From Gymnopilus junonius (lineage: Eukaryota; Basidiomycota; Agaricomycetes; Agaricales; Galerinaceae), in assembly GCA_015501075.1 (NCBI GenBank), contig JADNYJ010000861.1, positions 1 through 11,126 on the forward strand: a DNA stretch of 11,126 nt, given 5' to 3'. Every line of letters begins with the position of its first letter. Within the stretch, counting starts at the first letter, position 1. A program made the translations under genes and the position numbers. Below the pieces are notes generated by a model. It was not told where the DNA came from. It worked only from the letters and a program-made list of their open reading frames with translations, and did no database searches. Of this stretch, positions 1-7,530 are shown piece by piece.

Positions 1-379
1 ATAATTAATACAGAGTAACTATATAGCATTCTCCCAATGCTCTACCACTGCTTTCATAAAGCAGGAAAAGCATTGTCCTGCCACGCAAAGCGGTGGCCTG
101 CTAAAACAAGTGATAAGCAGGTTAGTCTCTGGGCATGAAACACAAAAATGCACAACAACAACCACAAAAACAAAACAACCTTGCTTGTAGTTCATAGGGG
201 GGATGATAAGGGATGTTTCTATGAACTCAATTCTGAAGTGAAGGATTTAACTGGGGCTTTATGGGCTTAAATGGGACTTTCTCTTGTGTATTTCGAAAAT
301 ATACTCTTTAAAATATTCTGAGGGCTCCAATCCTTGCTGAAACTAAGAAACTTGATACTAGACTTCTTTCTAGACTCTG
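1..379. other. AT-rich left flank, no gene seen
   Basis: No convincing coding region is visible on either strand. Small inverted repeats are present: CTGCTTT/AAAGCAG at 48-64, and AGTTCATAG at 189-197 pairing with CTATGAACT at 219-227. Neither matches a known RNA gene that I can recognise. This is the sequence into which the retrotransposon inserted. Confidence 0.6.
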
Positions 380-384
380 AATGC
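380..384. repeat. Target site duplication, left copy (AATGC)
   Basis: AATGC directly precedes the first base of the 5' LTR and is repeated exactly after the 3' LTR at 7792-7796. Five bases is the usual duplication left by Ty3/gypsy-type integrases. It fixes both ends of the element and shows that both LTRs belong to one insertion event. Confidence 0.93.
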
Positions 385-475
385 TGTTACGATTCTCTTT
401 TCTTTATCTTATCGCATGCCCCGTTTCCTTTCTTGTTATCAATTATCGGACGATTTATTATTTATAGTTTCTTTT

Positions 476-503
476 TGATCATCTTTGCGAGCAAAGATGA
501 TCA
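476..503. repeat. Palindrome in 5' LTR U3
   Basis: TGATCATCTTTGC pairs perfectly with GCAAAGATGATCA around a central GA. In the 3' LTR the same palindrome at 7432-7457 has no central bases. It could be a protein binding site in U3 or a cruciform-prone element; its function is unknown. Confidence 0.85.
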
Positions 504-539
504 TTCACTTTCTTACATATGCAGGACAATCTTTCCCTT

Positions 540-575
540 TGATCATCATCCCCTGTATTGCCCCGATGATGATCA
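540..575. repeat. Second inverted repeat in 5' LTR U3
   Basis: TGATCATCATC (540-550) and GATGATGATCA (565-575) form 11-bp arms around a C-rich loop. The arms share the TGATCATC core with the palindrome at 476-503, so U3 carries two related dyad symmetries upstream of the TATA box. The copy in the 3' LTR is at 7495-7530. Confidence 0.85.
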
Positions 576-635
576 TCCTTTCCATTCCCCTCGTTTCATT
601 CTCGTTTCGTATATATTATTATCACACCCAAATAG

Positions 636-643
636 TATATAAA
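636..643 (+). promoter_or_regulatory. LTR TATA box
   Basis: TATATAAA lies 26-33 bp upstream of the predicted RNA start at 668-669, the spacing expected for an RNA polymerase II TATA element. The same box is in the 3' LTR at 7592-7599. It would drive the full-length genomic and gag-pol transcript. Confidence 0.75.
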
Positions 644-667
644 CCGTAGCTAGTCTACCATGTACTT

Positions 668-679
668 TAGCTTGTTCTT
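668..679 (+). promoter_or_regulatory. Predicted RNA 5' end and self-primer segment
   Basis: TAGCTTGTTCTT is the exact reverse complement of 836-847, which begins one base after the LTR. In Tf1/sushi-group elements the first 11 nt of the mRNA fold back onto the primer binding site, are cut by RNase H and prime reverse transcription. The location about 30 bp after the TATA box suggests that the RNA begins here (inference). The 3' LTR carries the 11-base core at 7623-7633. Confidence 0.75.
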
Positions 680-835
680 GAGAATATATCTCTTGTAACA
701 ACCAGACGAACTTGAACCACTAAGGCATTCTTCTGTCGAAGACAATACCTTAGCGGACTTCATCGAACGACCTCTACGACTACTACGCCAGACCTTATCT
801 TATCAGATTAGGTTCTGTCGTCAACGTCATAACAA

Positions 836-847
836 AAGAACAAGCTA
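836..847 (+). other. Primer binding site (self-priming type)
   Basis: AAGAACAAGCTA starts one base after the 5' LTR. It lacks the TGG start typical of a site for a tRNA 3' end, but it is perfectly complementary over 12 bases (11 plus one) to the predicted start of the element's RNA at 668-679. The position right after the LTR is where minus-strand DNA synthesis begins in all LTR elements. Confidence 0.78.
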
Positions 848-891
848 CCACCTCATTCAACGCTTCTGCCTAGCAAGCGTTATCCGCCGAC

Positions 892-2151
892 ATTACGGCT
901 CGAAGAAGAGGACGATTCGCCGCTAGCTTTAGTGACGAAGAATTCTCTGACCCGAACACCGACCGAACCTCTGACGCAGGCGCGTCTGACACTTTGAAAC
1001 ACCACCTGAAGGAGACGAACCTCCTCTAACCAGATCGACTTTCTTGGATCTACCGTCCAAGAACCCGGAATCTAGACCTGACTTTGAATCTTTGCTAGAT
1101 ACCCTACTCAGATTCTCAACCGTCTTTTACCCAATGAACGAACCCGAAATGCCAGAAGGAACCTCTGACACACCCCCACTGCTCCCACTCCTCCAATGGA
1201 AAAGGATTAGGAATTATTCCTACACCTTTCTCCAGAGACCGCTCCAAGGTCAAAACCTTCGTCCAAGACTTGGGCGACTATTTCGAATTAAATGGCGACC
1301 TTTACAACACCGATGCCAAGAAAATCGTATTTACCCTTGGACTTCTCAAAGGAGGAGAAGCAGAAGCCTGGAAGAAGGCTTGGAGAGAACACACACGAAG
1401 TCAAAACGCCGCAGGCGTACCAACCGGAGCTATCACCAAAAACTACGGTTCGACCTTAGATTTGAAAAGGCTTTTAACGAAGCCTTCAAACCGACTGAGA
1501 CAAAGGACCAAGCGTTCTTCGAACTCCGAAACCTGAAGCAGGGAAAAGCTTCAGCCGCCGAATTGAACACCAAGTTCAACGAACTTGTGAAGACCCCAAG
1601 ATTCCCACTACTGGGAATGAGAGCATCTTGATCGACTACTATATGAACGCCTTGAACAATTGGCTTCAAGAGAAGATTATGGGACTCGACATACTTCCTA
1701 CCACTCGCCGCCTGGCAGAGGAAGGCAGTCGAGTAGACACCCATCGAACGAATTTAGCGCGCCTTTTGGGCAAGACCACCACCCAGGCGCCGAATGAACG
1801 AAAGACTTGGTGGGCTAATATAGCCAGAGGAAACCCGCCGCACTACCATGCCCGGCGCCCGAACGAACCACCGAGACCCAACGCCATGGACGTTGACAAG
1901 ATTGACGTCAATGCCATGACCCAGGAAGAACGAAGCGAGCTCATGAGAAAGGGGCTCTGCTTCCGATGCAAGAAGCCCGGGCATGTCTCAGAGACTGCCC
2001 CGAGAAGGGCAAGAACAGGAGGAACCCTCCCGAAGAAAACCCCCTCAAGGGAAGAGCGCTCCATGCGCACATCAGGTCCCTCATGCAGGACCTCACCGAA
2101 GAAGAATGCGAAGAAGTGTACGAGATGGGAGACCAAGAGGGTTTTCAATAA
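892..2151 (+). pseudogene. gag: gag: capsid and zinc-knuckle nucleocapsid, frame-broken
   Basis: This encodes the structural protein that builds the virus-like particle and binds the RNA. An acidic N-terminal part is followed by a capsid-like region (about 1210-1640) that includes FVQDLGDYFELNGDLY and a Trp-containing AEAWKKAW segment, as in retrotransposon Gag domains. The C-terminal CCHC knuckle has Cys codons at 1958 and 1967, His at 1982 and the last Cys at 1996. His to Cys is 14 nt instead of 15, so one base is missing and the knuckle is split between frames. Further shifts occur near 1030, 1460, 1590 and 1700. The final frame ends at TAA 2149-2151. No ATG occurs between the primer site and 1134, so the start is unclear; ATT at 892 sits where an altered ATG could be. 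The right end is more certain than the left. Confidence 0.85.
2139..2145 (+). promoter_or_regulatory. Candidate -1 ribosomal frameshift heptamer
   Basis: GGGTTTT lies in the gag frame as G GGT TTT, which fits the X XXY YYZ slippery pattern, and the gag stop TAA follows one codon later. A -1 slip gives GGG TTT TCA and enters exactly the frame that encodes the protease. No stimulatory pseudoknot was identified. Because single-base indels are common in this copy, a lost base in an originally fused gag-pol ORF is the alternative. Confidence 0.5.
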
Positions 2152-2668
2152 GGAGATGCATGAGACCAACGTATGCAACTCCTTCTCTAGATATTTATTC
2201 TGTAGTCTCGGCTCGAATTGAAAATAAATCGCTCCAATTGCCCTTTTCATTCGAGACCGAGAACAGAACGAAAATCATTGGATCTGCTCTAGGAGACACT
2301 GGAGCAAAAGGGAAGTTCATCGACCAGAACTTCACGAAGAAACACAACCTGGTAACAAAGGCACTGGAAAAGGAAATTCGAGTCTTCAACGTAGACGGAA
2401 CCCCGAACAAAAAGGGAACCATCAAGCGCTACGTGATCTAAAGCTCGACATCGATGGACAACCCCGAATGGAACGATTACTGGTCACCGGCCTAGGAAAA
2501 CAGAAGATTATTCTTGGTTTTCCCTGGTTCGAAGAAAACAACCCGGACATCAACTGGAAAAATGGACACGTCAAACTCAACAGGGAGATTAGTACTACTT
2601 CCCAAATAGAAGAAGTACCCGATGAGGAAATCCAACAAGTCAATCAATGGACGACTCTTCGGACTTAA
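2139..2668 (+). pseudogene. pol: pol: aspartic protease domain, frame-broken
   Basis: This retropepsin-type protease would cut the Gag-Pol polyprotein inside the particle. The catalytic motif DTGA is at 2295-2306, within ALGDTGAKGKFID, the form usual for Ty3/gypsy proteases. The C-terminal hallmark ILGFPWF is at 2510-2530, followed by a segment with NNPDINW. The two halves lie in different frames: the first runs to a TAA at 2439-2441, and the second is in frame from about 2435. One lost base near 2434 explains the break. The region after 2560 is a weakly conserved linker towards reverse transcriptase. If the frameshift is not used, ATG 2160-2162 is an alternative start. Confidence 0.88.
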
Positions 2669-2814
2669 TCATTTCCTTTTTAGGTAACGAACCCCTTCCG
2701 GAAACGAAGGAGATTGGAATATCCCTGAGGACGACAATGAAATTTGGATCAATGCGAAACTAACTTCCTCAAATCTTCGCTCAGAAGCATGATGTGAAGA
2801 AGGAAGAAACCGCT

Positions 2815-3545
2815 CAAGGAAATGATCCCACCGGAATACCACGAATACCTGGACATCTTCGATAAGGACACCGCCAACCGATTCCCTGAATCTCGATCTT
2901 GGGACCATAAGATCGAACTCAAGGAAGGTTTTCAACCTAAAGTCTTCAAGACGTATCCTCTGACGCCCTCTGAGGATACCGAATTGGACAAATTCCTGGA
3001 AGAAAACCTGAAGAAAGGATATATTCGACCGTCTAAATCGCCTATGGCTTCCCCCTTCTTTTTTGTATCAAAAAGGATGGAAGCTTCGACCCTGTCAAGA
3101 CTACCGGTACCTGAATGAATGGACAGTCAAGAACCCTATCCCCTCCCTCTGATCCCCGAACTCATGGATAAACTCAAAGGAGCCAAGTATTTCACTAAAC
3201 TTGATCCGATGGGGTTACAACAACATTCGGATCAAGGACGGCGACCAATGGAAAGCGCATTCAAAACAACAAGGGACTATTCGAACCAACGGTCATGTTC
3301 TTCGGCATGTGCAATTCCCCGCGACCTTCCAGTCAATGATGGACTCGATGTTTAAAGACGTCGTCCATCAAGGATTCGTTATCATCTACATGGATGACAT
3401 TCTTATCTTCCACAAAGATAAGAAGAAACTGGAACAGATAACGAAGGAAGTACTTCAAATACTCCAGGACAACGACTTGTATTTGAAACCGGAAAAATGC
3501 GCATTCGCCCAAAGAAAATTGATATCTTGGAATGATTATCCAAGA
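2815..3545 (+). pseudogene. pol: pol: reverse transcriptase, frame-broken
   Basis: This is the RNA- and DNA-dependent DNA polymerase. The N-terminal part with PPEYHEYLDIF, YPLTPSE and [12 protein letters not shown] is read from 2822. The palm motifs follow in changing frames: the [11 protein letters not shown] segment near 3100, YFTKLD near 3190, WGYNNIRIKDGDQW near 3210, FFGMCNSP at 3298-3321, ATFQ from 3321, and the catalytic YMDD at 3387-3398 in IIYMDDILIF. Shifts occur around 3068, 3085, 3130, 3200, 3260, 3320 and 3520. All catalytic blocks remain, so the domain is complete in content but not in one frame. The spacer at 2669-2815 holds no recognised motif. Confidence 0.93.
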
Positions 3546-3556
3546 AGGAAATATCG

Positions 3557-4170
3557 ATGGACCCTTCGAAACTCAGCGGTATAGCTGACTGGCCGGAACC
3601 GAAGAACGTAAAACAGGTCCGATCCTTCTTAGGATTCGGAAACTTTTACAGAAGATTTATCAGGAAATATCGGAAATAGCTCGCCGCTTAACGAGCTATT
3701 AAAAAAGGACCGTAGCTTCGAATGGAATGAAGATGCCAAGAAATCATTCGAACTACTGAAATGAAAATTCACGGAAGAACCCGTCTTGACCATGCCAGAC
3801 ACTGCAAAACAATTCCAGATTGAATGCGATGCATCAAAGTACGCATCTGGAGCAGTCTTAACACAGTTGGACAGCAATGGAGACCAACACCAGTGGCGTT
3901 CATCTCGAAGACGTTCTCTCCCACTGAGAGAAACTACGAGATTATGACAGAGAACTATTGGTGATGATCCGATCCTCAAAGAATGGAGACACTACATTCA
4001 AGGATCGACATTCACAATGATCATCTATTCCGATCACAAGAATTGATGTACTTTAGAAGTACTCAAAATTGAATAGATGCCAAGCAAGATGGTCTCTATT
4101 CCTCTCGGAATATGATATACAACTGGTCCACCTCCCGGAAGTAAATGGTTCAATCGGATGCCCTCTCGTG
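3557..4170 (+). pseudogene. pol: pol: connection and RNase H domain, frame-broken
   Basis: RNase H degrades the RNA strand of the hybrid and, in self-priming elements, also cuts off the primer. The first part ([28 protein letters not shown]) is the tether from reverse transcriptase. RNase H itself shows CDAS with the catalytic Asp at 3825-3836, a second-helix segment with DREL near 3945, and SDHKN at 4029-4043. An in-frame TGA at about 3762 (K-stop-K) and another right after SDHKN interrupt it. Beyond, in shifted frames, are the usual LNRRQARW-like and ALSR-like segments near 4070 and 4165. Confidence 0.88.
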
Positions 4171-4180
4171 AAGACCGGAC

Positions 4181-5240
4181 ATGATCCCGATGAGGATCAT
4201 GACAATGAAGACAGATTCTCCTTCCAGAGAGTCTATTTATAAATTGATTGATGCGATCTCCAAATGGAAATCGCCCAATCTAGGAACAGGACAAAGATGT
4301 AGTGGATGCATTAAAACTTCTCACTCAAGAAGGACCTCGAAGTCTTGCAAAGACTTAGATGACTGGGAAACAATGCAGATGGAAGGCATCGGCGAATTGA
4401 TCTTTTACAAGAAAAGAACTATATTCCCGATGACCAGGAACTACGCAGGAAATCGTCACGATGTACCATGACTCAGTCACCGCAGGACACCCGGAGAACT
4501 GGAAACGTACAACGCTGTACGACAACTGTACTGGTGGCCCGGAATGCGAACATTGTCAAGAATTATGTCAAAGGATGCGGACTATGCCAGCAATTCAAGA
4601 TCAACCGAAACCTGGCGAATCCCTCTTACACCCGATCGAAGGAGCCAAATCCATGAGACCATTTGCACAATGCTCTATGGATATGATCACGGACCTCCCT
4701 AACATCGACGGATTGACTCTTTATTGATCATGGTCAATCACGGACTTACAAAGGGGTAATCATCATGCCTTGCTCGAAAACTCTTCGCAAGAAGGAGTGG
4801 CATTACTCCTACAGGACAACCTATTCAAGCAATTTGGCCTACCGGACAGTATATTTCCGATAGAGGACCCCAATTCGCTGCTAGAACCTTCCAAGAACTG
4901 CTCAAACTCCTTGGAATCAAGTCAAAACTGTCAACGGGTATCATCCTCAGTCAGATGGTACCACGGAACGATTCAATCAGGAAATAGAAGCGTATCTTCG
5001 CTATCTATTGCTCCTCGAACCCGACCACCTGGAAACAACACGTTGGCACCCTGGAATTCGTCCATAATGATCGAAGACATGCTGACAGGCAAAGGACCCC
5101 ATTCGAACTCATGTTTGGAACTAATCCTGTCGCAATTCCCACCACTTTTGAAAACACGAAGTTTCCCTCAGTAGAGAGAAACTAAAAACCTCATCTCGGA
5201 CAGAAAGAAGCTTGCCGCGCACGAACTGGCTAGAGCAAGA
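4181..5240 (+). pseudogene. pol: pol: integrase (HHCC and DDE core), frame-broken
   Basis: Integrase inserts the cDNA into the genome. The N-terminal zinc-binding part has His codons at 4467 and 4488 (YHDSVTAGHP) and CGLC at 4576-4587, together an HHCC module. The catalytic core shows the first Asp at 4680-4682 in SMDMITDLP, the second Asp at 4859-4861 in ISDR, and Glu at 4966-4968 after YHPQSDGTT. The second Asp to Glu distance is 107 nt, where the D-35-E arrangement needs 108, so exactly one base is missing. Additional shifts occur near 4500, 4600, 4725, 4790 and 5010. The linker at 4181-4440 retains an IFYKKR-like segment. Confidence 0.9.
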
Positions 5241-5713
5241 ATGGCTGATCGACGAAAGTCCAACTTTACACCATTCAAAGAAGGACAAAAGGTATGGCTG
5301 GACTCCAGGAACCTGAAGACACGGTACAATAAGAAACTGGCACCGAGAAGAGAAGGACCGTTCAAAATCAAACGTGTCCTAGGACCTCTCACGTATCAGC
5401 TACAACTGCCAAAGACATGGAAAATTCACGACATCTTCCATGCAACGTTGCTGATGCCCTACACGGAAACACTGGTTCATGGCCGGAACTTCACACAACC
5501 ACCCCCTGAAACGATTGATGGAGAATCCGAATATGAAATTGAAACGATTCTTAACCATCGAAAGTACAGAAATGGACGATATCAATACTACGTCAAGTGG
5601 GCCGGTTATCCGATAACCGAAGCTTCGTGGGAACCCGGATCAAATCTCGCCAACGCACCGGAAAACTTGAAGAATACCAACGTCTTCACTCGCTTCCACC
5701 ATACCAACCATGA
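5241..5713 (+). pseudogene. pol: pol: integrase C-terminus with GPF motif and chromodomain
   Basis: This is the longest clean stretch of Pol. It carries the REGPFKIK segment (GPF at about 5355-5363) typical of chromovirus integrases, then KIHDIFHATLL. At about 5532-5681 is a chromodomain with YEIETIL, a YYVKWAGYP core and the second Trp in ASWEP. Chromodomains of this group bind histone marks and steer integration into particular chromatin. The present frame runs on to a stop at 5805-5807, but one missing base near 5670 would restore the expected terminal helix (LKEYQRLH) and end Pol at TGA 5711-5713. I favour that shorter end. Confidence 0.92.
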
Positions 5714-6046
5714 ACTCAAACGCCGCATCCCCTTCTTACTACAACACGTTCATGGCCGATCTTTTTACTGTAAACCCGAACACTGCGCCCCTCTCTCACC
5801 AGAATGATACATTTACAGTCGACACCCTACCTTCCCAAAACCACCACCCACACCGAACAGATGAAGATCACCTATTGGGAATGGAAGTTCGCACAAGAAC
5901 CTCCCGCACCGATACCCAATAATATAACCTGGAAAAGCGAGCAAGAATGGAATGCCATCGTGACCACCAGAATGATCGATCGAGAAAACGACAGATGGGA
6001 AGCTGAAACAATCACCCCTGCTAAGGAGAAAGCCTCAAGGCCCTGA
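5710..6046 (+). pseudogene. Small extra ORF after pol, unknown function
   Basis: ATG 5710-5712 overlaps the likely pol stop TGA 5711-5713 in an ATGA junction, a layout that can permit stop-and-restart translation. The first 40 or so residues (MNSNAASPSYYNTFMADLF...) are polar. After one shift near 5830-5850 the reading continues with ITYWEWKFAQEPP and a charged helical stretch containing EQEWNAIV and DRENDRWEAE, stopping at TGA 6044-6046. The total is about 110 residues if joined. No known domain, membrane segment or signal peptide is seen. It might be an accessory protein of the element or the remains of the N-terminus of the next ORF. Confidence 0.5.
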
Positions 6047-6087
6047 TCAGAAACTGCGGACGGTCCTTGAAGAGTACTTGGAATACT

Positions 6088-6095
6088 TATAAAAG
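6088..6095 (+). promoter_or_regulatory. Internal TATA box before the third ORF
   Basis: TATAAAAG stands 49 bp upstream of ATG 6144, followed by a pyrimidine-rich stretch near 6110-6135 and ACAATG. This is the arrangement expected of a compact fungal RNA polymerase II promoter. It lies inside the element between the small ORF and the zinc-knuckle ORF, so it could give a separate short mRNA that ends in the 3' LTR. No expression evidence is available. Confidence 0.5.
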
Positions 6096-6143
6096 GTGAA
6101 CCAGCCCATCCAGTACTCCTCAGTCCTTCTATCATCGACTACA

Positions 6144-7289
6144 ATGCCTCGTCTTTCTTCTCGAACCCGCGCCGCTGCCTCTGCTCCCAACTCGTCTCCC
6201 TCAGCAATACGCATTCGCTTGGCCCAAGCAAATGCACCCTCGCTCGAACCGACCCCCATCCCCTCATCCTCTCGTACTAGAACGAAGTCCGTCTTTCTCA
6301 GACGGACTCCTCCTCTGACTCGCCCGACCCGAACGACGCTCCTTACACCAGGTACCTCCTCCGATCCCTACGGTACACCCCCCTCCGTTCTGTTGAGGAC
6401 TTCCTCAACTTACTCGACTTTGTCGATTCCAACAGCTGACCCATAAGGAACTCGAACAGTTCCTTAACCACCCCGCCGCTACTACCGCCCTCGAGTCCTT
6501 CAAAATGATCCCTTCCTTAGGGATACTCCGCCAATTCAACATGAAAGACGACCGCACGCCACCGCGAAGTAGTGAAGGTCTCGAACAAAGTCACTACAAC
6601 TGTTCGAGACCCTCATGCGCTTCCGACTCGAAAGAGTCATCAACCCCCTCCTCGTCAGTAGCAGACGACGAGGAGAATGCCCTCCTACCACCACATCTGC
6701 TATTAGGTCCGAAGAGGAACCTTCCTCCTTCCCTTTTATGACACCCCCACAGACCCACCGCCCATTCCTCCTCGCGACGAACGATTCTTCAACACCGTCT
6801 CCGTCGACACCGCTCCCCAGGACCCTTCCGGCATGCTCCCATGCACCACCCCCACGCCGCATCACCACCCCCGAAGACACCCACTCGCCACCATGCAGAC
6901 GACCTCTGCCCAGAACGCCGCCCGTAATGACCCTCCTGCCTACGCCTTACCTCCTCCGATACCACCCGACCCCAGACCCCTTCCGACCCGCTCGTACCCC
7001 GACGAACCCCCGACCAAGTCCCGACGATGCTGCTTTTTGCAGCAGCGCGAACCACTGGCAGGCAGACTGCGCAGCTACCGCTGCCGCACTGCCGCCAGTA
7101 TCGTCCTGGCCACAACTCGATCGATTGTAGTCGACGACCGATCCGACGAAGTGACGGGGAGTTCGTAGGCTATGCCTACGAATTCACAGAAGACAATTGG
7201 CGAACGTCGACGACATCGACAACTCACCAAACGACTGGTACGACGCGCGCACAACTCCTGGCAGGGAGAGGAGGCAGAAAACAACATGA
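6144..7289 (+). pseudogene. Third ORF: proline-rich protein with tandem zinc-knuckle-like C-terminus
   Basis: The reading starts MPRLSSRTRAAASAP and continues through about 380 codons with several single-base shifts to TGA 7287-7289. Order: a basic Ser/Arg-rich N-terminus; an acidic then helical part near 6310-6650 (SVEDFLNLLDFV, THKELEQFLNHP, MRFRLERVINPLL); a long Pro-rich stretch; and near the end two CCHC-like motifs. The first has Cys at 7028 and 7038, His at 7053 and Cys at 7068, giving CX2CX4HX4C if the T5 run at 7034-7038 has one T too many. The second has Cys at 7082 and 7090, His at 7111 and Cys at 7126, giving CX2CX6HX4C with one base missing. This suggests a nucleic-acid-binding, Gag-like accessory protein (inference). 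The family is not recognised. Confidence 0.55.
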
Positions 7290-7304
7290 CCAGTGAGCCC
7301 CATT

Positions 7305-7325
7305 ATTGAAGCCAGGGGCTTCAAT
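7305..7325 (+). other. Perfect hairpin just upstream of the polypurine tract
   Basis: ATTGAAGCC pairs with GGCTTCAAT across a 3-nt loop, a 9-bp stem without mismatch. It begins 16 bases after the third-ORF stop and ends 7 bases before the polypurine tract. In an element full of indels a perfect stem stands out and may be selected, perhaps for RNA structure near the plus-strand priming site or the RNA 3' end. Confidence 0.7.
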
Positions 7326-7332
7326 TCTTAGT

Positions 7333-7341
7333 AGGGGGTAA
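7333..7341 (+). other. Polypurine tract
   Basis: AGGGGGTAA directly abuts the TGTTACG start of the 3' LTR. This is the RNase H-resistant segment that primes plus-strand DNA synthesis. Its position against the LTR edge is the main support. Confidence 0.88.
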
Positions 7342-7431
7342 TGTTACGATTCTCTTTTCTTTATCTTATCGCATGCCCCTTTCCTTTCTTGTTATCAATT
7401 TATCGGACGATTTATTATTTATAGTTTCTTT

Positions 7432-7457
7432 TGATCATCTTTGCGCAAAGATGATCA
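7432..7457. repeat. 26-bp perfect palindrome in 3' LTR U3
   Basis: TGATCATCTTTGC is followed at once by its reverse complement, with no spacer. The 5' LTR copy has two extra central bases (GA). Confidence 0.88.
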
Positions 7458-7494
7458 TTCACTTTCTTACGCGTATGCGGACAATCTTTCCCTT

Positions 7495-7530
7495 TGATCA
7501 TCATCCCCTGTATTGCCCCGATGATGATCA
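7495..7530. repeat. Second inverted repeat in 3' LTR U3
   Basis: TGATCATCATC at 7495-7505 and GATGATGATCA at 7520-7530 match the pair at 540-575 in the 5' LTR, with an unchanged loop. Both arms are intact although the adjoining bases carry indels. Confidence 0.83.

Larger units (their letters stand above)
385..834 (+). repeat. 5' long terminal repeat
   Basis: It starts TGTTACGATT and ends CATAACA, giving TG...CA ends, and aligns end to end with 7342-7791. By eye the two differ by about 13 small indels and about 4 substitutions, and the indels cancel so that both are 450 bp. U3 holds two GATC-rich palindromes and a TATA box at 636-643. R probably starts near 668-669, where the sequence matches the primer binding site in reverse complement. 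Confidence 0.95.

Noticed and set aside
48..97. Two small hairpins in the left flank
   Set aside because: Stems of 5-7 bp are expected by chance and do not form a tRNA or other RNA fold that I recognise.
334..642. Open frame crossing into the 5' LTR
   Set aside because: It crosses the LTR boundary at 385 and its protein is composition-driven and hydrophobic. The LTR explains the sequence, and 7373-7591 is the same artefact in the 3' LTR.
835..860. tRNA-type primer binding site
   Set aside because: No TGG-start segment follows the LTR. The self-complementary match to the RNA start explains the site better.
1433..2425. Several minus-strand open frames over gag and protease
   Set aside because: They are shadows of the plus-strand gag and protease reading, with no motifs of their own.
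6536..7287. Minus-strand frames over the third ORF
   Set aside because: The C-rich plus strand lacks stops on the complement. The translations are G/R-rich, while the plus strand carries organised CCHC motifs.
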